Assembly: GCA_964587655.1 (NCBI GenBank)
Contig: CAZPMT010000003.1
Coordinates: forward strand, 1 to 64,000
Direction of reading: 5' to 3'
Origin: CAZPMT01 sp964587655
GTDB lineage: Bacteria; Hydrogenedentota; Hydrogenedentia; Hydrogenedentales; SLHB01
DNA: 64,000 nucleotides
The notes under the pieces are model-generated. The model searched no databases, was not told the origin of the DNA, and saw nothing but the letters and a program-made list of their open reading frames with translations. Each line of letters opens with the position of its first letter. The first letter of the stretch is position 1. Positions 56,045 through 64,000 of the stretch are shown here, one piece after another. The position numbers and the translations under genes were made by a program.

Positions 56045-57385
56045 GTGACAAGGAAAGTGGTAGGAGCGTCCTTTCTCGCCATCTGCAAGCTCTTGATCGC
56101 GGCCCGCCCATGTCCTGTAACCATGTCCCCAGTGGACGCGAATCGCGATTACACGACCGCCTTGCGTGTCTTCCCGGGCGCGGAAGGCTTCGGCGTCGAT
56201 ACGCGCGCGGGACGCGGCGGCGCCGTGGTGCGCGTCACGAATCTCGAAGGCGAAGGTCCCGGCTCGTTGCGCGCCGCCCTGGAACAATCGGGGCCGCGGA
56301 CGATCATTTTCGACGTCGCAGGGATCATCAAGCTTACCAAAAGCCTTCAGATCCTGGAGCCGTTTGTTACGGTTGCCGGACAAACGGCCCCGAGTCCCGG
56401 CATTACGATCACCGGCGCCACCCTTGAAATCCATACACATGATGTCCTGATACAGCACTTGCGCGTGCGCGTGGGTGACGGACCCGACGGGCCGCAGCCG
56501 GACGCGAGAGACGGAATAAGCGTTTATGACGGACCCGAAGGCGCCCCGCCAACGGAACGCGTTGTGATTGACCATTGCTCGGTAAGTTGGGCGATTGACG
56601 AGGGGGTATCCACCTGGGGCAAGACCGTCCGTGATGTCACATTCCGAGACTGTATCATCGCCGAAAACCTGTCCCGCTCGCTGCACCCGAAAGGCGAGCA
56701 TTCGAAAGGCATTCTCATCGGCGACCACTCCCAGCGCGTCAGCGTCATCGGTTGTCTCCTGGCCCACAACAGGCAACGAAATCCGCTGATAAAGGGCGCC
56801 GTAACCGCGCTGGTCGTGAATAACATCATCTATAATCCCGGACTCGCCGTTCACATGGACGACCCGGAAGGCTCCGGTGCTTCACACGCGCGGATCATGA
56901 ACAACCTCCTCATCCCCGGGTCGGATACGCCCTGGTACACGCCTCTGGTCCTGCTGCTCGATAACACAAAATCCGGCTCGTCCGTCACGATCGCCGGCAA
57001 CATCACTTCGAGCCATCTTCGATTCTTCCACTTGAACCCATTGCGTTGGCTAAGGATGACCCGCCGGCAAGAACCCGCCTCCAGCGTCGGGGTTGAACCC
57101 CTCACGGTGCTGCCGGCGGACCAGTTGTTGGACAACCTCCTCCCCCGCGTAGGCGCGCGGCCTGCCGACCGCGATCCCGTTGACGCCCGCCTCATACGCG
57201 AACTTCAGGAAAAGAAGGGCCGCATTATTGACTCGCCCCGGGACGTTGGCGGTCTCCCGCCGGCCGCCGAGGCAGCACGCGCAAACCAAATCCCTGAGAA
57301 TCCAAACGAGGACCGAGACGGCGACGGATACACTAACCTCGAAGACTGGCTGCACGATATGGCGGCAATGGCCGAGTTGACATGA
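56045..57385 (+). CDS. Pectate-lyase-like polysaccharide lyase
   Basis: 446 residues from GTG 56045. Residues 1-22 may be a signal peptide. The mature part begins VFPGAEGFGVDTRAGRGG, the signature of PL1-like right-handed beta-helix lyases, followed by GSLRAALEQSGPRTIIFDVAG, HCSVSWAIDEGVSTWG and a C-terminal DRDGDGYTNLEDWL calcium-loop-like (EF-hand/dockerin-like) segment. It probably cleaves uronic-acid-containing polysaccharide outside the cell. The calcium loop could instead be a dockerin-like half repeat, of interest because a cohesin-like protein is at 2-634. Confidence 0.9.
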   Translation: MTRKVVGASFLAICKLLIAARPCPVTMSPVDANRDYTTALRVFPGAEGFGVDTRAGRGGAVVRVTNLEGEGPGSLRAALEQSGPRTIIFDVAGIIKLTKSLQILEPFVTVAGQTAPSPGITITGATLEIHTHDVLIQHLRVRVGDGPDGPQPDARDGISVYDGPEGAPPTERVVIDHCSVSWAIDEGVSTWGKTVRDVTFRDCIIAENLSRSLHPKGEHSKGILIGDHSQRVSVIGCLLAHNRQRNPLIKGAVTALVVNNIIYNPGLAVHMDDPEGSGASHARIMNNLLIPGSDTPWYTPLVLLLDNTKSGSSVTIAGNITSSHLRFFHLNPLRWLRMTRRQEPASSVGVEPLTVLPADQLLDNLLPRVGARPADRDPVDARLIRELQEKKGRIIDSPRDVGGLPPAAEAARANQIPENPNEDRDGDGYTNLEDWLHDMAAMAELT

Positions 57386-57431
57386 ACTGAACCTTTCGTT
57401 CAGCGGGCCGCGTTTTCGGGGAGTGACGGGT

Positions 57432-57572
57432 TTATATGCTCCGGTCGCCGCCGAGGATGCCGCCCAGGAGGTTGCCGCCCAATCCCGCGCGCACGACCTC
57501 TCCCGGATCGAGCTCGATCTCAACCAACTGCATGTCGTCGCCATGAATCTTGTAATCTATCACATCCGCCAT
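57432..57572 (-). pseudogene. Truncated AIM24/TIGR00266-type protein remnant (46 aa)
   Basis: On the minus strand ATG 57572 is preceded by GGGAGAGG. The 46 residues start MADVIDYKIHGDDMQLVEI and ELDPGEVVRAG, a close fit to the start of the AIM24/TIGR00266 family (about 220-260 residues), then jump to LGGNLLGGILGGD and stop at 57432. The family core is missing, so this is most likely an internal deletion remnant, though the intact ribosome site and clean frame leave open a small functional peptide. Confidence 0.6.
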
Positions 57573-57791
57573 GATGAGCCTCTCCCATTCTCCGATTCAC
57601 GCACACGCTCTCGGAATACCTCCAAATTCTATCCCAAGTCCAGCCCCCGGCGCACTCTGCGAATCCTTTTTGACATTAGCGTGGGAGTCGTCTAGCATCA
57701 AGTGCTTTCGCTAAACTGCTCCTAGCGACTGAAACCGAAGAGGCCCGTTGGTGGTCATTCCCTATGCCGTTCAACGCGGCAGGATGTCGTC

Positions 57792-58784
57792 ATGCGAATT
57801 CTCAAGATTGCCGGAATTGCTTTGGTCTGCATCGTCGTGGTTATCGCCGCGGGCCTGGCCATAACGAAGGTGTGGATGGACGCTTCATATTTCAAAGGCT
57901 ATGATCCGTCTGCCCCGCTGGATCCCGTCGTCACCGAGGTGACGGAGAAACCCACTTATACCTGCGAGAAGCTTTACTTCAACGGTTTTCGCGGCGACCG
58001 TGTTCCCACGTTGCTGCTCACGCCGAAGAACGCGGCGCGGCCTATCCCGTGCGTCATCTTTCTCCATGGAATCGGACAGGAGAAGGAGTTCATCCTCGAG
58101 GAATTCGACGGTAAGACCGTTGCCGAGCCGTTCCTTGACGCCGGATTCGCCTTCGTTACGTTCGATCAATTCATGCGCGGCGAACGCAAAGAGAAACATG
58201 GCTCCTTCTTAGGAGAGGCCGGGGCGTTCCGTATGCGGCCCGTGCATACCGTCAACGACACGCGCCGCCTCATCGATTACTTGGAGACGCGCGGCGACAT
58301 CGCGAAGAACCGCATATACCTCGACGGCGCCAGCTATGGCGCGATCACCGGCAGCACCGCGGCCGCATTTGACACTCGTATCCGCGCGGTCGTGCTGACG
58401 TACGGAGGCGGAAACGTTCCAGCCATGTTGTCGGCTCGGATGATTGCCGGCGAGGTACGGAAAAGCAACATACCACTCGGTCTTGTGAAGTTCGCAGGCT
58501 GGTACCTTCTCGGCGCCTCGGACCCCGTGCGCTACATCGGCCGGATCTCTCCGCGCCCCGTCTTCTTGCAGAACGGCACGAACGACTCCCTCATCGCAAC
58601 GGAGGCCGCGAAGGCCTTGCAGAACGCGGCCCTCGAGCCCAAGATCATCAAATGGTACGAGGGCGATCATATCGGGATGGACGTGAAGACCGTGTTCACG
58701 GTTCTGAACGACAGTATCGATTTCCTCAAGGCGCAGGACGCTAAGATCGTCGCCGCGGAACCAGCCGAGAAAGCCGCGGGCTGA
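57792..58784 (+). CDS. Membrane-anchored alpha/beta hydrolase (acetyl-xylan-esterase-like)
   Basis: 330 residues from ATG. N-terminal membrane anchor (ALVCIVVVIAAGLAI). The hydrolase fold is shown by VIFLHGIGQEKEF, the nucleophile elbow GASYGA (Ser), a strand with VFLQNGTNDSLI bearing the acid, and the catalytic His in YEGDHIGM. The type resembles dienelactone hydrolase/DLH-like and acetyl xylan esterases. Substrate is unknown; the neighbouring lyase suggests a carbohydrate ester (inference). Confidence 0.88.
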   Translation: MRILKIAGIALVCIVVVIAAGLAITKVWMDASYFKGYDPSAPLDPVVTEVTEKPTYTCEKLYFNGFRGDRVPTLLLTPKNAARPIPCVIFLHGIGQEKEFILEEFDGKTVAEPFLDAGFAFVTFDQFMRGERKEKHGSFLGEAGAFRMRPVHTVNDTRRLIDYLETRGDIAKNRIYLDGASYGAITGSTAAAFDTRIRAVVLTYGGGNVPAMLSARMIAGEVRKSNIPLGLVKFAGWYLLGASDPVRYIGRISPRPVFLQNGTNDSLIATEAAKALQNAALEPKIIKWYEGDHIGMDVKTVFTVLNDSIDFLKAQDAKIVAAEPAEKAAG

Positions 58785-58820
58785 ACGGCATCCCGTCAAG
58801 AAAGAACAGAGATTCCGACG

Positions 58821-61418
58821 CTACTTCCGGCCAACCCGCCACAGACTTCGAGTAATTGAAAGAAGAACCACAGTCGCAAACAGGAGAAGAATATCGCCAA
58901 CAGGGTTGCCGGAAACGATATTCAGTGATGCATTGCCTGCTTTCCCACTATAGCATCCGTCTTGTCCGCTCCCTTTGGACATGGAGAATGTTGCGGTGTT
59001 TATATCGCCTGTAGCGACTGTAACCGTCTGAGTCGCGGTCTGGTAACCGTCTGCAGTGGCCTTGCACGTATAAGTGCCGGGCTCCAGGTTGGTGAACAGG
59101 AAGAGTGCGCCGGTGCTGTCACGCGAAGCTGCTTCAGCTCCGCGGTTCAGAGTAACCGTTGGATGCAGGTCTTCAGGGATCAGCGTATGATCATCCTGAT
59201 CTTCCATCTCAACGGCTATCGAGCACCGCACCATGGCTTTCATTAGGAACGGTTGAGAATCCACCTCGCCGCCAGTGCTCACAATACTGTTCGCAATCTC
59301 CTCTTCAGTGTAAACGCCCCAATCGTTATATTCCGCCGAAACGGCGTTCTCGGTCCTGTTGTCCAAGAGAACAGTATCGCCTCCCATATTGCTGAATGTG
59401 TTGAATCCCGTATCGGACGGGTTTGCGACGTCCCCGAGCATTGGGGTTTCTGTTTCACTTCCCGCCTTGCCTTCAGGGGGCAGGATGAGAACGGCGATCT
59501 TAAGAATATCGTCGAAAATGTTCCGTGTAACGTTGACACCCGAACCGACCGCATGAATGCCATATCCGATCCGCTTCAGCGTGCAATACCGAATGACGGA
59601 AGCCGAAGACCCCGGTCCCGATATAAACACGGCGATAGCATCCGGGCTGTCTACGCCGTTGAACACGACATCCGATACTTCCATGGCCACGTTTTCAATG
59701 CGCAACAGCGTAGCCGTCCCGGCTATAGTATTCGGGAAGGTTACCGTGCAGTCGCTCAAAGCGCTATTCTGCGCGGCGGTGATCACATCGTGGGTGATAT
59801 CGCTCTCCTGAAAGTATTGAATCGTCGTCTTATCGGCGCCGGACCCCACCAGCTTAACGTATGGACGGAGAACAACGCGTTCTTTATACGTGCCCGCCGC
59901 GAGATGAATCGTAGTCTTTAAGGCGGAGTCTCCTTCCGGAACCATATCCATCGCATGGGCGATCGTTTGCCAAGGCCATGACTGCGAGCCGTTGCCTATG
60001 AGATCGCTTCCTGAAGGCTTGACGTAGAAATCCGAGCGGGGATCGGATCGATCTCGTGGATTTGAGCCGCGGCGATACTCCTCGCGGTTGTCCAGATGAT
60101 CGCCGTCAGTATCAGCGCTGTCGTCGGCAGGATTGTTGATATTGAAACCATGCGCTGCTTCATAGTTGTCGGGCAATCCTCCGCCATCGGTATCCTTTGG
60201 AAACTCATACGCGCCGATATCAGACCCGCCGTTTTGTGGACGTGGCGTGCCCTCGATATCCTCGGCGGGCGCCGCAATCGTGGCGATATTGATAGCCGGT
60301 GAATCCCAACACAGCTCATAAGGATACGGCTCCTTTACGAAGCGAAATATCGGGTCCGCGTCTTGATTATTGGTCCCCGCGGGCCATCCCCCTTCTACAA
60401 TGCAGTTATCGAGGGTTATGGCGGTGGGATTCAGAAAGTCATAGAACTCTGCGGCTCCCTGGCTATAAGACTTGTCCCCATAGAATATGCAGTTTTCCGC
60501 GGTGACAACCGAACCGAGGTTCAGAAGAGCGCCGCCTCCTTCGGAGAGCGAATACGCCCAGTTCCCGCTGAAAGTGCAGTTGAGAAGATTGACGGTGTTG
60601 CCTGTACCGCAATAGATCGCGCCGGCATTGCCAACGGATATATTGTCCGCAAACACGCAATTCACAGCGCTAAACGGAACATCCTCTTGAATATGGACGG
60701 CGCTCCCCGTTTCACCACCGTTGCGCGTGAAGAGCACTTTGGAAAGATTCGCGGATCCCAGGGTGACAAACAGTGCGCCGCCTCCAATGGCGGCATTGGT
60801 TTCAAATCTGCACCCGGAGATATCTGCGGTCCCTCCGCTGACAAATACGCCGCCCCCGTTTTCCACGGCAACGTTTTCCTTAAATAGGCAATTTCGGATG
60901 ATGATGGAGGAAGCTGTGACCCCTGCGCCCCACGCTTGGCCTTCATAGCCGTCGGCAAACCCCCCGGACACCTCAAATCCGTCAAGTACATTCGGAACAC
61001 CGCCCCCAAGTGAATGAACAACGTTGTAAGCATTGTCGCTCTTAATCCACAGGTTATCGTTGCCGTCTACGTCTCCACTCAAGATCGTCTTCCTATTCTT
61101 GGGGTCTCGTTGATCGCGGCTGGCATCCCCAACGGAAAAACCGCCATAGATATCCACGCCTGAAGGGACGAGAAAAGACGAGTTGCGGTCACCGCTATTC
61201 TTTAGTGCAGGCGTGTATCTTCCCGCGACAACCCATATCTCGTCCCCCTCGCCAGCGGCGGCCAGGGCATCTTGCAGGGTCCGGTACGCCTTATTCCAGG
61301 TGGAACCGTCCGCGGGTTCGCCAGTTGCAGCAGGGTTGACCCGCAAGATGGACGCCTGGCTGGGTACCGCAACCAACGCCAATAGCAATACAATGAAAAC
61401 GATTCTACTTGCACCCAT
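58821..61418 (-). CDS. Secreted right-handed beta-helix protein with C-terminal membrane signal
   Basis: 865 residues from ATG 61418 (CGGAGG upstream). Signal peptide (1-24), then two parallel beta-helix regions (about 40-360 and 440-700) with polymorphic-membrane-protein-like steps such as GGGVFVSGGTADISGCRFETN, linked by a calcium-loop segment TDTDGDHLDNREEYRRGSNP-like. A Cna-B/PEGA-like fold (LEPGTYTCKATADGYQTATQ) follows. The C-terminus GCYSGKAG, a hydrophobic stretch DILLLFATVVLLSI and a basic end RSLWRVGRK form a sorting-signal-like tripartite tail that is not PEP-CTERM. Probably cell-surface, binding or degrading glycans. Confidence 0.85.
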   Translation of the reverse strand: MGASRIVFIVLLLALVAVPSQASILRVNPAATGEPADGSTWNKAYRTLQDALAAAGEGDEIWVVAGRYTPALKNSGDRNSSFLVPSGVDIYGGFSVGDASRDQRDPKNRKTILSGDVDGNDNLWIKSDNAYNVVHSLGGGVPNVLDGFEVSGGFADGYEGQAWGAGVTASSIIIRNCLFKENVAVENGGGVFVSGGTADISGCRFETNAAIGGGALFVTLGSANLSKVLFTRNGGETGSAVHIQEDVPFSAVNCVFADNISVGNAGAIYCGTGNTVNLLNCTFSGNWAYSLSEGGGALLNLGSVVTAENCIFYGDKSYSQGAAEFYDFLNPTAITLDNCIVEGGWPAGTNNQDADPIFRFVKEPYPYELCWDSPAINIATIAAPAEDIEGTPRPQNGGSDIGAYEFPKDTDGGGLPDNYEAAHGFNINNPADDSADTDGDHLDNREEYRRGSNPRDRSDPRSDFYVKPSGSDLIGNGSQSWPWQTIAHAMDMVPEGDSALKTTIHLAAGTYKERVVLRPYVKLVGSGADKTTIQYFQESDITHDVITAAQNSALSDCTVTFPNTIAGTATLLRIENVAMEVSDVVFNGVDSPDAIAVFISGPGSSASVIRYCTLKRIGYGIHAVGSGVNVTRNIFDDILKIAVLILPPEGKAGSETETPMLGDVANPSDTGFNTFSNMGGDTVLLDNRTENAVSAEYNDWGVYTEEEIANSIVSTGGEVDSQPFLMKAMVRCSIAVEMEDQDDHTLIPEDLHPTVTLNRGAEAASRDSTGALFLFTNLEPGTYTCKATADGYQTATQTVTVATGDINTATFSMSKGSGQDGCYSGKAGNASLNIVSGNPVGDILLLFATVVLLSITRSLWRVGRK

Positions 61419-61562
61419 GATGGATAACCTCCGTAGATTACGCGCGAGCCAAGCCCAAGGATATTGGCTTGCAGCCCTCATGTACGGGTGCCGCTCTAAG
61501 GGCTTGTTCCCTCGCTCAACTTGGGAACGAGTGGAAACTTGCCAACATGTTCAACGCAGCGT

Positions 61563-63044
61563 TCAGAAGTATATCACAGCGGACACCAAGATCCGTTGTT
61601 GAAGAACATCCTCCTTGAACCCATCGACTCCCCGGATAAGGTCGCTGTTGACGCCCGGGCCGTAACGCAACTGCCAAGCGGCATCGATATTCACCCTTTG
61701 CCCGAGGAGCACCCCCACACCCATAGCGCACCCGTAAAAGCTGTCGGGTTTGCCGGAACCGTTGTCACCTGGCCAGCGGAAACCCGCGGATTTCGAGGTG
61801 GCGGGTTCCTGGTCGTAGAATAGACCGCCGCGCAGGGTCCACAGGCGGTCGAGGGTTTCCTCGGGCTCCTTTGGCAGAAAGACATATTCCGTGCCTAAGC
61901 GGACGGTATACGTTGGCTCAAAATGAGTACGGGTCCAAGGATTATCCAAGTCGCTGAAATCCACTAAAGATCGGCGGTTCCCCTCCCCGGTCGTGACGTA
62001 GAAGTCATTCCAGTCAGTGCGCGTGACGTCCATTGATAAGGTTAGCCGGTCGCTATTTCGCCATGCGGCGCCTATAGCAAGTGAGGCGGGAAAGCGTACC
62101 TGGCGGCGTTCGGAGTTTGTTTTTGGCGCCAAGTACAGCGATCCCGGACCGAACATGGACGGGAGATCAAGTTGGGTGCCCATCTGTCTCAAACTGTACG
62201 ACGCGTTTCCGGTGAATGCCGTGTCGTAGCGCACACCGAGGCTCAGATGCTCCGTCGGGGTCCAAAGCCCGCCCAGGGTGAGATTTTGGCCGGTGAAATT
62301 CTTGTAGTCTTCCTCGCTTTCATACCTGGAGAGGGAAACGTTCGGCCCAAAGAAAGTGACCGACTGTATCTTCGTGGTTTGTTTCCAACTGTTGTCGTTC
62401 AGGAACGTGGGTTGCCATAAGTTTAGCGCCACCCCGAAGGAGAGGCGGTGGGTGATTTCAAAAGCCAGGGCGGGAGTGATGGTGCTTAGCCCCCCACTCT
62501 GCTGAAACCCGAAGTGCTGAAAGTCGTTAAGAACAAAGCGGCCGCTGCTTGTTGCTCTGGAACGATTCAGGTCGAAGTCGAAGGCCCGCGAGAAGTTGTA
62601 CTTGTGTTGGTAATTCAACGAAACGCAAATGTTGCGGCCCAGCACGAGCTTCGGCAACGGGAAAGCCACGCTCATGTAGTTGAATTTGGAACTGTCCGTG
62701 TAGTGGCGGCCGTCGAACTCGTCGTGCTCGTCTGCCCGGAACCACTCGAGCACACTGTTGTAGTCTCCCACAAATGAAATCTCCGGGCGTTCGAGTTGAA
62801 CCAGTCCGGCGGGATTCCAGGAGGCGGCGGTAGCATCGTCCGCAATCGCAACGAAGGCGTCGGCCATACCCGCGGCTCGTGCGCCGGAGCCGACGGGTGT
62901 TGGCGAGGCCGATATCTCCAGTTCCTGGGCATGCAGCAAAGGGGCCAAGATCAGGAGGCAGGCCGCCAGCAACACAGCAGTTATGGTTATGCGGTTACTT
63001 GATGACAACGTATTGTCCCGCCTCGATTGGAAGTTTAGCCGCAT
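61563..63044 (-). CDS. Outer-membrane beta-barrel protein, FadL/OmpP1-like
   Basis: About 493 residues from ATG 63044 (GAGGA upstream), overlapping the preceding gene by 50 bases; TTG 63008 is an alternative that reduces the overlap to 14. Signal peptide ends LLHAQ. Mature sequence starts with SPTPVGSGARAAGMADAFVAIADDATAASWNPAGL, the family's N-terminal hatch motif, followed by alternating amphipathic strands and a C-terminal VSAVIYF. It probably forms a channel for hydrophobic compounds. The coupled upstream gene suggests a joint envelope function. Confidence 0.85.
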   Translation of the reverse strand: MRLNFQSRRDNTLSSSNRITITAVLLAACLLILAPLLHAQELEISASPTPVGSGARAAGMADAFVAIADDATAASWNPAGLVQLERPEISFVGDYNSVLEWFRADEHDEFDGRHYTDSSKFNYMSVAFPLPKLVLGRNICVSLNYQHKYNFSRAFDFDLNRSRATSSGRFVLNDFQHFGFQQSGGLSTITPALAFEITHRLSFGVALNLWQPTFLNDNSWKQTTKIQSVTFFGPNVSLSRYESEEDYKNFTGQNLTLGGLWTPTEHLSLGVRYDTAFTGNASYSLRQMGTQLDLPSMFGPGSLYLAPKTNSERRQVRFPASLAIGAAWRNSDRLTLSMDVTRTDWNDFYVTTGEGNRRSLVDFSDLDNPWTRTHFEPTYTVRLGTEYVFLPKEPEETLDRLWTLRGGLFYDQEPATSKSAGFRWPGDNGSGKPDSFYGCAMGVGVLLGQRVNIDAAWQLRYGPGVNSDLIRGVDGFKEDVLQQRILVSAVIYF

Positions 63045-64000
63045 CCGGGTTTTCCTCGGTGGGCAGGGCTTGGGCCGTGCTGAATCGCGGGCTGACGCTA
63101 TCGATAAGGCCCTCGCCCACGACAATAGGTTTGGCGCCCAGCACCTCGCCCGTTTTCGTGTTCACCACGTTCTCAGTGCGATAGACCAGGCATTTGAAAC
63201 TTTCGCGCACGCCTTGGCTCGCGTTGAGATCCGTGGTGATCTCCGGGGCGGACCATTGCAATACCGTGCCTTGAGCGCGCGGCAGTTCTTGCACCAGCCG
63301 CACCCCGAGGTCTTCGATGAGCCGGTCCAGTTCAGCATACGGGCCTGCAACGTCCACTTGCGGCAAGACACGCACCGCCGTCTCGGTGCTCGCGCCTTCG
63401 AGCACGATTTCAATCGAATCCTGGTCGCGCCGGATGCGGGCGGCAATCATCATCTCGGCAGGCACCAGTTTGCCGAGCGCGAGCTTGCTCTTCTTCGAGG
63501 CGAGGGCGGTGGACAGGTCCTGTTCGGCAAGGACCTCCTTGAGCATGGTTCGATCAACAACCGTGAAGCGCTTCTGCACCTGCTTAGAACCGGCCAGTTC
63601 ATTGAGAATGTAGTCCACATCTTCGGCGAGCTTTGGGTCCTTCTCCGCGGTAAGACTGCCCAGAAATGCGACGGCGAGCTTGCCCTTGTTCATCTCAACG
63701 GCGGAAGCCTGGCGTTGTACAGTCTTCTGATCCGTTCCCGATGCGCCCTGCTGGTCGGACGCTTTGGCGACGAGTTGGTTTTGGCCTTCGTTCAGCCGGA
63801 TCTTCCGGCATACGCGCATGGAGTTGCGGCCGGGAATCGTCTGTACCGGTTCCCCATTGAGTTCAACACCCTGAATTGGGTTTTCCGAATTGATGTTCAG
63901 GGCCACCACAATCTCATCCGTGAAATACTGTTGGCCCTCCTCCAGATTGGCGATAGATACTTGCACGCCCTTGGCCGGGGCGGAATCGGCGGCAACGGCC
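62995..64000 (-). CDS. Envelope-associated protein of unknown function (5' end outside window)
   Basis: The frame stays open to the right window edge, so the start is not seen. The visible 330 or so residues contain a segment with LEEGQQYFTDEIVVALNINS and GRNSMRVCRKIRLNEGQNQL, likely an Ig-like beta domain, followed by an alpha/beta region (KLAVAFLGSLTAEKDPKLAEDVDYIL; FTVVDRTMLKEVLAEQDLS) resembling the CsgG/penicillin-binding-protein-activator LpoB-type curli-assembly fold. The C-terminal part has VGEGLIDSVSP. It is tentatively a CsgG-like lipoprotein or effector; the family name is not certain. Confidence 0.6.
   Translation of the reverse strand, partial: AVAADSAPAKGVQVSIANLEEGQQYFTDEIVVALNINSENPIQGVELNGEPVQTIPGRNSMRVCRKIRLNEGQNQLVAKASDQQGASGTDQKTVQRQASAVEMNKGKLAVAFLGSLTAEKDPKLAEDVDYILNELAGSKQVQKRFTVVDRTMLKEVLAEQDLSTALASKKSKLALGKLVPAEMMIAARIRRDQDSIEIVLEGASTETAVRVLPQVDVAGPYAELDRLIEDLGVRLVQELPRAQGTVLQWSAPEITTDLNASQGVRESFKCLVYRTENVVNTKTGEVLGAKPIVVGEGLIDSVSPRFSTAQALPTEENPDAAKLPIEAGQYVVIK

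Noticed and set aside
1..64000. tRNA or rRNA genes
   Set aside because: I looked for the T-loop and acceptor patterns and for rRNA signatures and found none convincing by eye; a covariance-model scan would decide.

Overview
The window is about 60% GC bacterial chromosome carrying some 42 protein genes, no rRNA and no tRNA that I could recognise. An outer membrane is implied by an LptD-like protein, a TolC/CusC-type channel, beta-barrel proteins and type II secretion accessory genes. A PEP-CTERM protein, a sigma-54-linked regulator pair, sugar transferases, parallel beta-helix and pectate-lyase-like proteins, class III ribonucleotide reductase and a Glu-Gly repeat/cohesin-like surface protein suggest an anaerobic, polysaccharide-handling member of Candidatus Hydrogenedentota or a neighbouring planctomycete-like lineage. 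That taxonomic reading is inference; there is no marker gene strong enough to prove it.

Layout. 0-5.1 kb: end of a cohesin-like surface protein, a PEP-CTERM protein behind a sigma-54-type promoter, and a double-length sugar phosphotransferase. 5.2-8.6 kb: receiver/pseudokinase and NtrC-type regulator. 8.6-11.8 kb: SDR dehydrogenase, glutamine-synthetase-like enzyme, membrane protein. 11.9-14.6 kb: proS and a glycosidase-like protein. 14.7-17.9 kb: a ZraS/ZraR-like two-component pair. 18.2-28.2 kb: a co-directional heavy-metal efflux island (metal-binding small proteins, methyltransferase, CusA/CusB/CusC) interrupted by a four-helix-bundle gene. 28.4-45.4 kb, mostly minus strand: galactokinase-like enzyme, P-type ATPase, LptD-like giant, PfkB kinase, penicillin acylase, GspB/GspA, Zn-alcohol dehydrogenase. 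45.5-47.7 kb: ferredoxin-NADP reductase and rsmE. 47.9-50.9 kb: a TIR-NTPase-TPR defence-type protein with a frameshifted end. 51.4-54.5 kb: nrdDG behind two NrdR-like boxes. 55-64 kb: secreted and envelope proteins, many hypothetical.

The unusual system is a population of small palindromic DNA elements. The main family (called PE-A here) is 29 bp, with arms CACAGTTTGTC and GACAAACTGTG around 7 variable bases. I count 19 loci (about 23 units, four of them compound 56-58 bp forms). Fourteen loci lie inside eight protein-coding genes without breaking the reading frame, where they are read in all three frames as HSLSNGDKL-, TVCRRLTNC- or QFVKPRQTV-like peptides. One galactokinase-like gene carries five. 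A second family (PE-B, CGCCCGTAT...ATACGGGCG), a third GGCTGTAGG-rich family (PE-C), a 96-bp in-frame inverted repeat in the acylase gene, and several larger MITE-like inverted repeats are also present. The arrangement resembles Rickettsia palindromic elements (protein-inserted palindromes), which I know only from that unrelated group. No transposase is present in the window, so the mobilising activity is unknown. Copies are absent from the protein genes of 16.5-28.2 kb and from everything after 45.1 kb, which may mark more recently acquired or less permissive DNA.
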